64,000 bases of DNA, from NCBI GenBank assembly GCA_037176725.1, contig JAZBRS010000049.1:18184001-18248000 (forward strand), read 5' to 3'. The stretch's first letter is position 1; each line of letters opens with the position of its first letter. Below, piece after piece: positions 35,169 to 44,164 of this stretch. The notes below the pieces were generated by a model, which worked only from the letters and a program-made list of their open reading frames with translations, was not told the DNA's origin and did not search any database. Made by a program: the position numbers and the translations under genes. The stretch is from Posidonia oceanica (lineage: Eukaryota > Streptophyta > Magnoliopsida > Alismatales > Posidoniaceae).

Positions 35169-36200
35169 CGATAAGGTGACGGGCTTATCGTCCGGATAGT
35201 TTACGGTCCTATCAACCGGGAGTGACAGTTTACGGTCCTGTCAACCGGAGCAGTTGTGAGTGATAGTTACTGGATATCAGCCGTATAACATGGTTGTGGG
35301 TGATAGTTTAGGAGTATCAGCCTAGCGACAGTTTACGGTCCTGTCAACCGGTGGATAGTTTACAGACCTATCAACTGGAGCGACAGTTTACGGTCCTGTC
35401 AACCGGAACCCACAAACCATGAGTGATAGTTACTGGATATCAGCCGTATAACGCAATGCCGGATAGTTTACAGTCTATCATCTGGAACGACAGTTTACGG
35501 TCCTGTCAACCGGCGGATAGTTTACAGTCCTATCAACTGGTGGATAGTTTACAGTCCTATCAACTAGAAACGGCATTGCGAGGGACAGTTACTGGATGTC
35601 AGCCGTATAACATCATTGCGCGTGGTAGTTTACAGTCCTACCAACTGGTGGATAGTTTACAGACCTATCAACTGGAGCGACAGTTTACGGTCCTGTCAAC
35701 CGGCGGATAGTTTACAGACCTATCAACTGGAAACGCGCAATGATGAGGGATAGTTATTGGATATCAGCCATATAATGCAATTGCTGGTGATAGTTTAGGA
35801 ATATCAGCCTAACGATAGTTTACGGTCCTGTCAACCGGTGGATAGTTTACAGACCTATCAACTGGAGCGACAGTTTACGGTCCTATCAACCGGAAACCGC
35901 AATTGCAAGGGACAGTTACTGGATGTCAGCCGTATAACGTAATTGCACGCGGTAGTTTACAGTCCTACCAACTGGAGCGACAGTTTACGGTCCTGTCAAC
36001 CGGTGGATAGTTTACAGACCTATCAACTGGAAAAGTGCAATTACGAGGGACAGTTACTGGATGTCAGCCGTATAACACAACTGCGGGCCGACCATGGATC
36101 GACCAGAAGATAGTTTAGGATTATCAGCCTGAGATAGTTTCGGATATCAGCCTAGCACGAGTGATTGATAGATGATAGTTTCGGATATCAGCCTAGCACG
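35169..36200 (-). repeat. Structured repeat array with pseudoknot-type units and nested outer stems
   Basis: About thirty units of 20-28 bp. The commonest has arms GAYAG/CTRTC and CRGT/ACYG interleaved with a TTTA spacer, the topology of an H-type pseudoknot. Five groups of three or four units are enclosed by long arm pairs: 35289-35301/35408-35421, 35452-35461/35571-35580, 35611-35623/35733-35745, 35776-35787/35897-35907 and 35938-35948/36035-36045. Groups are separated by exact 30-nt linkers, each with its own small unit. GCAGTTGTG (35250-35258) and CACAACTGC (36076-36084) bracket the set. In element RNA the spacer becomes an A-rich loop (TAAA). The region is the 3' untranslated part, known to be hypervariable in Ogre-like elements; function is unknown. 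Confidence 0.85.
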
Positions 36201-36225
36201 AGTGATTGATTGATTGATAAGAGGG

Positions 36226-36978
36226 GGCAAGATCATGATGAGAATGATAAGATATCGGACTTATCGGCCGGCAAAGAGGGGATGAGGTAATGATGAGAAG
36301 TTGATCTAAAGAGGGGGATGAGATCATGATGAGAAATTAAGCTAAAGAAGGGGATGAGATCATGATGAGAAATTAAGCTAAAGAGGGGATGAGGTAATGA
36401 TGAGAAATTAAGCTAAAGAGGGGATGAGATCATGATGAGAAATTAAACTAAAGAGGGGGATGAGATCATGATGAGAAATTAATCTAAAGAGGGAGATGAG
36501 ATCATGATGAGAAATTAACCTAAAGAGGGAGATGAGATCATGATGAGAAATTAAGCTAAAGAGAGGTTGAGATCATGATGAGAAATTAAGCTAAAGAGGG
36601 GATGAGATCATGATGAGAAATTAAGCTAAAGAGGGGATGAGGTCATGATGAGAGATTAAGCTAAAGAGGGGATGAGGTGATGATGAGAAATTAAGCTAAA
36701 GAGGGGATGAGGTCATGATGAGAGATTAAGCTAAAGAGGGGATGAGGTCATGATGAGAGATTAAGCTAAAGAGGGGATGAGACCATGATGAGAAGTTAAG
36801 CTAAAGAGGGGATGAGATCATGATGAGAAATTAAGCTAAAGAGGGGGATGAGATCATGATGAGAAATTAAGCTAAAGAGGGGATGAGATCATGATGAGAA
36901 ATTAAGCTAAAGAGGGGATGAGGTCATGATGAGAGATTAAGCTAAAGAGGGGATGAGGTCATGATGAGAGATGTTGAT
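36226..36978 (-). repeat. ~36-bp tandem array, about twenty copies
   Basis: Units read roughly GATGAGATCATGATGAGAAA followed by TTAAGCTAAAGAGGG, with single-base variants (GGTCATG, AGATTAAG) spread so that neighbouring units often share them, as expected from unequal exchange. GATAAG...CTTATC units bound it at both ends (36246 and 36979). No spacers occur, so it is not CRISPR-like. Such arrays in 3' regions of Ogre-like elements are known seeds of satellite DNA. Confidence 0.9.
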
Positions 36979-37140
36979 CGATAAGATATCGGACTTATCG
37001 GCCGGCAAAGAAGAGGTAAGGGAATGATGAGAATGATAAGATATCGGACTTATCGGCCGGCAAAGAAGGGGTAAGGGAATGATGAGAATGATAAGATATC
37101 GGACTTATCGGCCGGCAAAGAAGGGGCAAGGGAATGATGA
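36979..37140 (-). repeat. ~55-bp tandem repeat with CGATAAG/CTTATCG hairpin
   Basis: Three units carry GATAAG, ATAT, CGG, CTTATC and CCG in that order, for example at 36980-37004, followed by GGCAAAGAAGGGGTAAGGG. The two arm pairs are interleaved as in the 35-kb units. Further single copies lie at 35169-35194 and 36246-36270. Confidence 0.8.
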
Positions 37141-37151
37141 GAAGAAACCAT

Positions 37152-37588
37152 CCCCATGACGCCAGGAACGTCATGGGGGAAAGAGGGAAGGAATGATACC
37201 AAGGGGCGATCAAAAGATGCCCCTGGTGTCGGGATGACACCAGGGGCTGGCCAGCGCGTCCTTGGCATCGAAAGCAGAGAGTGATGACAAGAGTGTCGTG
37301 CTTGTCAGACGAGTAGTTTGGGGTACCAGCCCGCAAGGGATTCAGCTGAGGGCGATCAGCTGGGGACTCAGCTGGGGTGACCAGCCGAGAAGAGTGTCAG
37401 GTTGACGGACCTTTCGCCGAGCAGTTTGGGGTGCCAGCCCGCGGGGATGATGGTCCAGCTGGGGCGACCAACTGGGGACTCAGTTGGGGATGACCAGCCG
37501 AGAAGAGGACTCAGCTGGGGATGATCAGCTGGGGATGATACCACCGGGCGACCAAATGATGCCCCTGGTATCAGGATGATACCAGGGG
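37152..37588 (-). other. Three perfect hairpins in the 3' untranslated region
   Basis: CCCCATGACG/CGTCATGGGG (37152-37161/37169-37178, loop 7), CCCCTGGTGTC/GACACCAGGGG (37220-37230/37236-37246, loop 5) and CCCCTGGTATC/GATACCAGGGG (37562-37572/37578-37588, loop 5). The last two differ by one base pair changed on both arms (G-C versus A-T). Between them lie a GACAAG/CTTGTC unit with TCGT/ACGA (37286-37312) and GYA...TRC units (37313, 37421). Confidence 0.8.
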
Positions 37589-38084
37589 ATGGCCGATGCG
37601 CCCCTGGCATCAGGATGCAGAGATAGATAAGCAAGTGGATGGAAGATAGGTTGACGGACCCATCGCCGAGCAGTTTGGGGTGCCAGCCCGCAAGGGACTC
37701 AGCTGAGGATGAACAGCTGAGGAGGATGACAGGTTGACGGACCTTTCGCCGGGCAGTTTGGGGTGCCAGCCCGCAAGGATAAGAGTCCAGCCGGGGATAA
37801 CCAGCTGGGGATGCCGGACGGCGGAGCTTGGTGTCGCGGGCCTGCAGATGCTCTGGGCTCCGGATTGGGTGTTGAGGACTTCGCCGCGCTGGGATGTCTG
37901 CAAGTCTGATTAGAGGGCCCAAGATAATGATGATGATGATATGCAATGCAGCAAAGAGTCTTGATGTGCAAGCAGAAAGCAGAAACAGTTTTCATTAATA
38001 TGATCTTGATAAGTACAATGCCTGAGGCAGGCCAGAAATGTACAGCACAAAAAAAAGAAGACCACATGATGATCGCACAAGGGC
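37589..38084 (-). other. End of the structured region, then plain 3' untranslated sequence
   Basis: Further TGACGGACC...CGCCG and GCAGTTTGGGG units occur to about 37800. From 37800 to the stop of the extra ORF I see no repeat or gene, apart from a short GATGATGAT run near 37930. Confidence 0.5.
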
Positions 38085-39287
38085 CTAGTCAACCCGGGCC
38101 TTCTTCGGCTGCCTAGAGTCGGGGAATAAGGGGCCGCCTGGCGGGACTTCAGTGATCGGCCAGAGCTGTCGGACTTCCGCTTCATAATCAGAAGTGCATC
38201 CATTACCTCTCACAGCTGCAACGTCTGTAGATTGGACCCCATGCTGCATCAGACTAGCAAGCTTCTTGGTTGGGGCAGTGGTGCTGAGAGAATAAGTCCG
38301 TAGAAGCTCAGGCGCTGTACTGTCGATGAAGGCGCCCTGCTGGAAGCCGAACTGGCGCATGACCCTGATTGGATGGTACTCTACGCCTGCTGTGAAGCCT
38401 GGAAGAATGATCAGCCGCGTGTCACGCGCGCTGAAGAAGACTGTGAAGGGCTCTGCTGCAGAGGGAATGATACGCCAGGTCACAGCGTCGTCAGTCAGTG
38501 CTGACAGCCTCTCGTACTCTTCTTTGACGCTCTTGTCTGCTCTGGTACGGGCGCTACTGCAGTAGGCTTCGAAAGCATGCATTTGAGGGCGCAGGAAGTC
38601 CATTTCTAAGTGCGCGATCAGCCAGACTTGTATAAGTGCTCCGCAACCGTGGAGGTGGCGGCAGCGATGAGAAATGCGGTCCAGCCCGCGATAAGTCTCT
38701 GCCAAGACAACTGGTGCCAGATCTATGTGCTGGGTCACCACAGCTAGTGCAATCTCTGCAATCTCGATGGCCACCGTCAGTCGGCCATGAGTGAAGATTA
38801 GTTCGCCTAGGAAGCGGATGACGAATCCTTGGAGCCACAGCTCATCTCCGAGGTCAGCACGCTTGTTCATGATATCCTCAAAGTGTGTAAGGCGAAGCAT
38901 AGGCTCTTGTCCACTGGTGCAGATTAGCTTCTGTTGGCAGGTTCGAGTGGATAGCCCAGTCAGCTGGCTTAGGACCTGGAGATATCCGTCGCGCCTCATG
39001 AAAACAGGCGGCCCCAAGATCTTTGAAAAGCCGCATATCCGACGCACCTCTTCCAGTGTAGGTGTCAGCTTAGTTTTGTTGAAGCGGAAGACATGATGCG
39101 CCGGCTTCCAGAATCTCGCGGCGGCACACAGAAGGTGGCGGCTGACCTCCACATCAGCAGCCTTCAGCAGTTTAGTTGGTATGCCCCACAGGCGCAGCTT
39201 TTCACAGTCTATCTGAGTGAGCTTGCCGATCCATTCTTGTAAGGTTTCCGAGCAACGTGCGAGAGTTAACAGAGTAGGAAAGCCCAT
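38085..39287 (-). CDS. Extra ORF of the giant element, DUF7745-like protein downstream of pol
   Basis: The 400-residue frame is intact. Residues ~31-60 (LRLWGIPTKLL, DVEVSRHLLCAAARFW) and 61-90 (KPAHHVFRFNKTKLTPTLEE) show the pattern of the plant domain known as DUF7745, seen in Ogre-type ORF1 proteins and related to the plant mobile domain: an FWxP step, an aromatic-rich strand, then LTPTLEEVRRICGF. Residues ~160-235 (GELIFTHGRLTVAI, APVVLAETYRGLDR, GCGALIQVWLIAHLEMDF) also fit. The C-terminus is basic (QPKKARVD). In Ogre elements the related ORF is usually between the 5' LTR and gag; here it is after integrase, same strand, separated by 1.5 kb. How it is translated is unclear. Assignment is from remembered motif patterns, not a search. 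Confidence 0.65.
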   Translation of the reverse strand: MGFPTLLTLARCSETLQEWIGKLTQIDCEKLRLWGIPTKLLKAADVEVSRHLLCAAARFWKPAHHVFRFNKTKLTPTLEEVRRICGFSKILGPPVFMRRDGYLQVLSQLTGLSTRTCQQKLICTSGQEPMLRLTHFEDIMNKRADLGDELWLQGFVIRFLGELIFTHGRLTVAIEIAEIALAVVTQHIDLAPVVLAETYRGLDRISHRCRHLHGCGALIQVWLIAHLEMDFLRPQMHAFEAYCSSARTRADKSVKEEYERLSALTDDAVTWRIIPSAAEPFTVFFSARDTRLIILPGFTAGVEYHPIRVMRQFGFQQGAFIDSTAPELLRTYSLSTTAPTKKLASLMQHGVQSTDVAAVRGNGCTSDYEAEVRQLWPITEVPPGGPLFPDSRQPKKARVD

Positions 39288-40795
39288 TACGCTGATTTGC
39301 AGAGGGACAGGCAGATAGCTGCAGAAACTTGGAAGTACCTGCTATCAATAAACAGTCGGATCTCGCAGGCATATAATCTTTGACAACAAGCAGAAGCTGA
39401 GACTGAAAATGTAGTTCCATATGCATTCAGCAGTTGATAACAGAACATAGCAATTAAGCACAAATAAACAAAGGTAATTGGCAGCAGTCCGGCGAATGCA
39501 GGGGCGAGGGCCAGCAGGTGATCTGGACCGGCGCAGCTTGAGTGTCGTCGATGTGCCTCTGCTGGGGAAGAGTACTGCCTCAGGGCCTGAGCGGGTCGCA
39601 GAGCGGAGAGATTGGCAGAAGGGGAAAGGAAAGAAAGAAGATGCATGAATGCAAGATGCTAGTGCTGTGCTTATGATGACAAGAATATTACTGGATGAAT
39701 AAGTATGCTTGAATGGATGGGTATGCTAGGGTGGATGGGTATGCTAGGGTGGATGGGTATGCTAGGGTGCCCTCAGCATACGGAGTGCTTTGGTGCCTGC
39801 TACAAAGGAAGGGAGTGGTCCTTGACTCACTGGGCCCTACTCAGACTCTTGGCTTATTGGTGGCGCTCCGGAACAGGTTGTTTGGCATTATACAAGTGGT
39901 GATGTGGTGATGACAGGGTACTGGCTGCACTCTCAGGACCTACACCTATTCTTTCAGCTCTCTTTTTTTTGAAAGGTTTCTCCCTCATAGGTATGCAGTC
40001 TTTCTCTGCCCCTAGCTAGGAGAAGGTATGTGTTTGCTCTTGGGAGGATGTGGTAGACCCCTTTTCCAGGCTTGACATGCTGGGGATCTCTAGTAAAGTA
40101 TGGGGGATAGCGGTGCCTGTGTTTTTCGGGCTACCTTTGCCTTTTCTTCTTTCTTCTTTTTTTGTTTTGCTTGCTTTTCTCCCTTTTTTTTTGTCTTTGT
40201 TTTTGTTGTATCTCTCTTTTTTTTCTCTTCTTTTTTTTTGCTTGATCTTTTTCCTCTTTTTTTCAGGCTTTTGCTATCCCCATTCTGGTGGCAAAAGAAG
40301 GGTGCTTGAAATGTGATGGATTCAGATTTTGGGTCTGCTGTGTGATGGGTAGAAGGAGCAGGGTTAGACTGCACACCCCTATCTCTAGGGCCGGCTTCTG
40401 TCTTCGTCTTCTGTTCCTTGGAGGTGCCCAAACCTAGATGTCTATTCTCAGTTTTTTTTCAAGCTCACATCCTAACATTTTTTCTCCCTCAGAGGTGTAT
40501 GTCCTTGCGAGATTAGGCAGTTCGCCTGTCCCTGTTGGTGGTGGCTCCCTTACTTGCTAAGACATCTAAGTAGTGCCTGGTGAGGCAGGGTGACTCTTTC
40601 CAGAGCAGGCAAGCACTTCCGGTTGTCATCATCGGGCGAAAGACGTGATGTTTGAGAGGATGACGATGATGATTTGAAAAGAAAGGGGGCGAGAGTTGGA
40701 AGGATGACGATGATGATTTGAGATAGGATTGAAGTAAGAGGGCGAGAATGTAGATGCAAGTGGGAGAAGGGCATCTGCAACGGGGCCGCTTTCGG
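39288..40795 (-). other. Spacer between integrase and the extra ORF
   Basis: This 1.5-kb spacer has no convincing gene. A small 18-bp tandem repeat lies at 39710-39768. A strongly strand-biased tract at 40137-40266 is pyrimidine-rich on the plus strand, hence purine-rich in element RNA. The open frame 40050-40316 simply follows that tract. Confidence 0.5.
39710..39768 (-). repeat. 18-bp tandem repeat, three copies
   Basis: GTATGCTAGGGTGGATGG repeats three times, with a diverged first partial unit (TTGAATGGATGG). Confidence 0.85.
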
Positions 40796-42733
40796 CTACT
40801 GATAGTACTTCTTTAGATAGCAGAGGTTGACGGGCTCCGATTGCTCGACTTGGTCCATATCTTCAAGGGTTACAGCGCCTCCCGAAAAGATCTGCTTGAC
40901 CACAAAGGGGCCACGCCAATTGGGTCGGAATTTCCCTCGACCGTCAGGCAAATGAATGGCACGCAAGACAAGGTCCCCTGGCTGGAAGCTTCTGGGCTGG
41001 ACCTTCTTCAAGAATGCTCTGGCCATCCGCTTCTGATAGCAGTGAGCGTTGTGCATGGCTTGCAATCTGCGCTCATCAATCAAGTTCAGTTGGATGCAGC
41101 GGTCTTCGACCCATTCTGCTTCTTCCAACCCAGCTTCCCGCAGGATCCGTAGAGAGGGGATCTCCACTTCAATAGGTAGCACCGCTTCCATGCCGTACAC
41201 CAGAGAGTACGGGGTGGCTCCTGTAGAGGTCCGGATTGATGTCCTGTACGCCCAGAGCGCGTACGGGAGCTTGTCGTGCCAATCCTTGTGGGTTTCTGCC
41301 ATTTTCTTCAGAATCTTGACAATGTTTTTGTTTGCAGACTCCACTGCTCCGTTCATCTGAGGCCGATAAGGCGAGGATCGATGGTGCTTGATCTTGAGAC
41401 TTTGCAGGTATTCTTCGATCCTTTTGGCAATGAAGTTTGAGCCGTTATCAGAGATGACAGAGTGCGGGACCCCATATCGGGCAACAATATTGTTTCTGAT
41501 AAACTTCTCTGTTGCCAAAGCGGTGACTGCCTTGTAAGAAGCCGCTTCCACCCACTTGGTAAAGTAATCGATCGCTACCAGAATGTAACGATGACCATTT
41601 GAAGCAGCGGGGTGGATGGCGCCGATGACATCGATCCCCCAGGTGGAGAAAGGCCATGGCGAAGACATATTGTGCAGCTGATGTGGAGGGGCCTTGATGA
41701 AGTTGCCATGAATCTGACAGTTGCGGCATCTACGCACGAACCGGCAGCAGTCGGCTTCCATGGTCTGCCAGAAATATCCTTGCAGCATAATCTTCTTGGC
41801 CAGGAGGACGCCGTTCATGTGCGGGCCACAGGTCCCCGCATGCACTTGAAGCATCAGCGTGTCAGCCTCCGATTTGTTTAGACAGCGCAGTAGCATTTGA
41901 TTGTATGACCTTCTGTACAGCTGTCCGGCCCCTAACACATACTTCGACGCCAGACGCGCCAAAGTTCTTTTGTCTGTTGCCGTGGTATCAGGAGGAAAGT
42001 TACCAGACTCCAGGAAGGATTTTATGTCCTGATACCAGGGCTGCCCCCTTACCGGATCCGCTTCTTCTATGCTCATGCAGTATGCAGGCTGTTCAATGCG
42101 AGTGACTGATACATCCACACTGCTGTCTTCAGAAATGGTGAGCCAGGATGCCAGAGTTGCTAGTGCGTCTGCATACGCGTTCTTTGCTCTGTTCAGGTAT
42201 GTGAAGCGGATGCTCTTGAATTTTTCCATCAGCCTCAGCAGGCGTTCGTGATACGGCACAAGCTTGGGATCTTTTGTCTTCCAATCGCCGTTCACTTGAG
42301 AAATCACCAGCATGGCATCGCCGTGCACATGCAGCTTCTGCGCCTCATGCTCGAGGGCGACCTTCAACCCCAGGATGCATGCTTCGTATTCTGCTTCGTT
42401 GTTTGTGCAGGTGAAAGTCAGCTTCCTCGCGAAAGGAGTCATCTGTCCTTGGGGCGTGGTCAGCACTGCGCCTACGCCTCGGCCCTTCTTGTTGACTGCA
42501 CCATCAAAGTAGAGCTGCCATTCCTCTGCTTCTTCAGGATCTTTTTGCTCAGAGTCCTCCATTGCAAAGAGAATGTCTTCATCAGGGAACTGCGTCTGGA
42601 GGGGTTGGTATTCAGGCAGAGGAAGGTCGGCAAGATGGTCTGCCATTGCTTGACCCTTCATGGATTTCTGCGTGACAAAGGTGATGTCGTACTGAGACAA
42701 TAACACCTGCCACTTAGCACATCTGCCCACCAT
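40796..42733 (-). CDS. pol: Pol, second part: archaeal-type RNase H and integrase of the giant element
   Basis: This 645-residue frame continues the RT frame after a single TAG. Residues 73-200 are a second RNase H with Asp77 (LYFDGA), Glu115 (NNEAEYEA), Asp139 (VHGDAML) and Asp189 (YADALA), the archaeal-type domain acquired by the Tat lineage. The integrase zinc domain has His298, His305, Cys336 and Cys339. The catalytic triad is Asp368 (WGIDVIG), Asp429 (VISDNGSNF) and Glu465 (NGAVESANK), a DD35E spacing, all present. A GPY/F-like end (GDLVLRAIHL, WRGPFVV, ~590-620) follows and no chromodomain. The first ATG is internal to pol, so it is not a natural start. Apart from the upstream TAG the domains look functional. 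Confidence 0.93.
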   Translation of the reverse strand: MVGRCAKWQVLLSQYDITFVTQKSMKGQAMADHLADLPLPEYQPLQTQFPDEDILFAMEDSEQKDPEEAEEWQLYFDGAVNKKGRGVGAVLTTPQGQMTPFARKLTFTCTNNEAEYEACILGLKVALEHEAQKLHVHGDAMLVISQVNGDWKTKDPKLVPYHERLLRLMEKFKSIRFTYLNRAKNAYADALATLASWLTISEDSSVDVSVTRIEQPAYCMSIEEADPVRGQPWYQDIKSFLESGNFPPDTTATDKRTLARLASKYVLGAGQLYRRSYNQMLLRCLNKSEADTLMLQVHAGTCGPHMNGVLLAKKIMLQGYFWQTMEADCCRFVRRCRNCQIHGNFIKAPPHQLHNMSSPWPFSTWGIDVIGAIHPAASNGHRYILVAIDYFTKWVEAASYKAVTALATEKFIRNNIVARYGVPHSVISDNGSNFIAKRIEEYLQSLKIKHHRSSPYRPQMNGAVESANKNIVKILKKMAETHKDWHDKLPYALWAYRTSIRTSTGATPYSLVYGMEAVLPIEVEIPSLRILREAGLEEAEWVEDRCIQLNLIDERRLQAMHNAHCYQKRMARAFLKKVQPRSFQPGDLVLRAIHLPDGRGKFRPNWRGPFVVKQIFSGGAVTLEDMDQVEQSEPVNLCYLKKYYQ

Positions 42734-42781
42734 GGCCAGCTTCTGGAAGAGGAATTTGATGGGATCGTGCCGGCATAAGAG

Positions 42782-44164
42782 CTACACTGGGTATGCCATC
42801 ATGTAGTGTCTCAGCTTCTGTGCAGCCCAGACAAGTGACAAGCAAGTCTTCTCTAGTGTTGTGTACCTGGCTTCACATTCATTAAATTTCTTGCTCAGGT
42901 AGTAGATGGCGCGCTCCTTTCTACCAGATTCGTCATGTTGGCCCAAGACGGCGCCCATGGAATGTTGCGTGGTAGAAAGGTAGAGAAGCAAAGGTCTCCC
43001 CGGCGTAGGCGGGACCAGGACAGGAGGCTTGATCAACAGCTGCTTGATCTTGGCAAATGCAGCCTGACACTCCTTGCTCCAGTGAATCTGCGCATTCTTC
43101 CTCAGGAGCTTGAATATGGGTTCACAGATGGGCGTAAGCTGTGCAATGAAGCGACTGATGTATTGTAAACGCCCAAGCAGACTTCTGACTTCTTTTTTAG
43201 TTCTAGGGGGTGGCATGTCCACGATGGCTTGTGCTTTCAACGGGTCCACCTCAATCCCCCTTTGGCTAACAATGTAGCCGAGCAATTTGCCAGAAGATAC
43301 CTCGAATACGCACTTCTTGGGATTCAGGCGCAGCTTGTACTTCCGTAGACGGTTAAAGAGCTTTCTGAGACAGGCAAGATGATCCTCGGGCTCTTTGGTT
43401 TTGGCAATCATATCGTCTACATAGACCTCCACTTCTTGGTGCATGAGGTCGTGGAATAGCGCAGTCATGGCCCTTTGATAGGTTGCACCAGCATTCTTCA
43501 GGCCGAACGGCATGACTTGGTAGCAGAAGACTCCCCAAGGGGTGATGAATGAAGTCTTTTCCATGTCCTCTTCTGCCATCTTGATCTGATTGTATCCGGA
43601 GAAGCCGTCCATGAAGGAGAGCATTTTGTGGCCCGCTGTATTGTCGACTAGGACGTCAATGTGAGGCAATGGAAAGTCGTCTTTGGGACTCGCCTTGTTC
43701 AGGTCCCTGTAGTCGATACAGATCCTGATTCGGCCATCTTTCTTGGGCACAGGTACAATGTTTGCCAGCCATTCAGGATAAAGAACGACCTTCAGAAAGT
43801 TGACTCGAAGCTGCTTCATTATCTCTTCTTTGATCATGAGCAGCCACTGCGGTCGCCATCTTCTCAGTTTCTGCTTTACAGGCTTGGCATCCGGATTTAA
43901 GGGCAGATTGTGCACCACTATCTCTATGTCAAGGCCGACCATATCTTCATAACTCCAGGCGAAGACATCCGCATATTCTTTCAGGAATGCGATGAATTCT
44001 GCTCGAACCTGGGTGGACAGCTGGGCACTGATGCAAACTTCTCTGACTTCCTCAGCTGTGCCGATGTTGACAACCTCCGTTTCTTCTTCGACATGGAGGT
44101 TGGGGCCTTCTGGGTCGTCGTCATAGGGCCGGAACTCGGGCAAAGGTTCGTCAATCTCATCCAT
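42782..44164 (-). CDS. pol: Pol, first part: reverse transcriptase and degenerate RNase H
   Basis: The 460-residue frame has the RT palm with Asp186 (SFMDGFSGYNQI), MPFGLKNAGATYQRAM and YVDD at 248-251, then the thumb and connection. The following RNase H-like part reads LYLSTTQHSMGAVL, where active gypsy enzymes have Asp at the start, so this domain is catalytically degenerate, as is usual in Tat elements that carry the second RNase H. The frame ends with TAG at 42782-42784; the next codons (LLCRHDPIKFLFQK) continue in frame into the integrase ORF, so a single stop splits pol. The frame is open for about 15 codons above the ATG and overlaps the end of gag-pro in the -1 frame. Confidence 0.93.
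   Translation of the reverse strand: MDEIDEPLPEFRPYDDDPEGPNLHVEEETEVVNIGTAEEVREVCISAQLSTQVRAEFIAFLKEYADVFAWSYEDMVGLDIEIVVHNLPLNPDAKPVKQKLRRWRPQWLLMIKEEIMKQLRVNFLKVVLYPEWLANIVPVPKKDGRIRICIDYRDLNKASPKDDFPLPHIDVLVDNTAGHKMLSFMDGFSGYNQIKMAEEDMEKTSFITPWGVFCYQVMPFGLKNAGATYQRAMTALFHDLMHQEVEVYVDDMIAKTKEPEDHLACLRKLFNRLRKYKLRLNPKKCVFEVSSGKLLGYIVSQRGIEVDPLKAQAIVDMPPPRTKKEVRSLLGRLQYISRFIAQLTPICEPIFKLLRKNAQIHWSKECQAAFAKIKQLLIKPPVLVPPTPGRPLLLYLSTTQHSMGAVLGQHDESGRKERAIYYLSKKFNECEARYTTLEKTCLSLVWAAQKLRHYMMAYPV

Noticed and set aside
36226..36978. CRISPR-like regular array
   Set aside because: Repeats are contiguous with no unique spacers, and the context is a plant retrotransposon.
36995..37946. Minus-strand open frames of 97-192 codons in the structured 3' region
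   Set aside because: They read through repeat units, show repeated RAGTPN/GWHPKL peptides only because the DNA repeats, and have no recognisable domain.
40050..40431. Open frames with membrane-like Phe/Leu composition on plus and Lys-rich on minus
   Set aside because: Product of a pyrimidine-rich tract at 40137-40266; no start context or domain.
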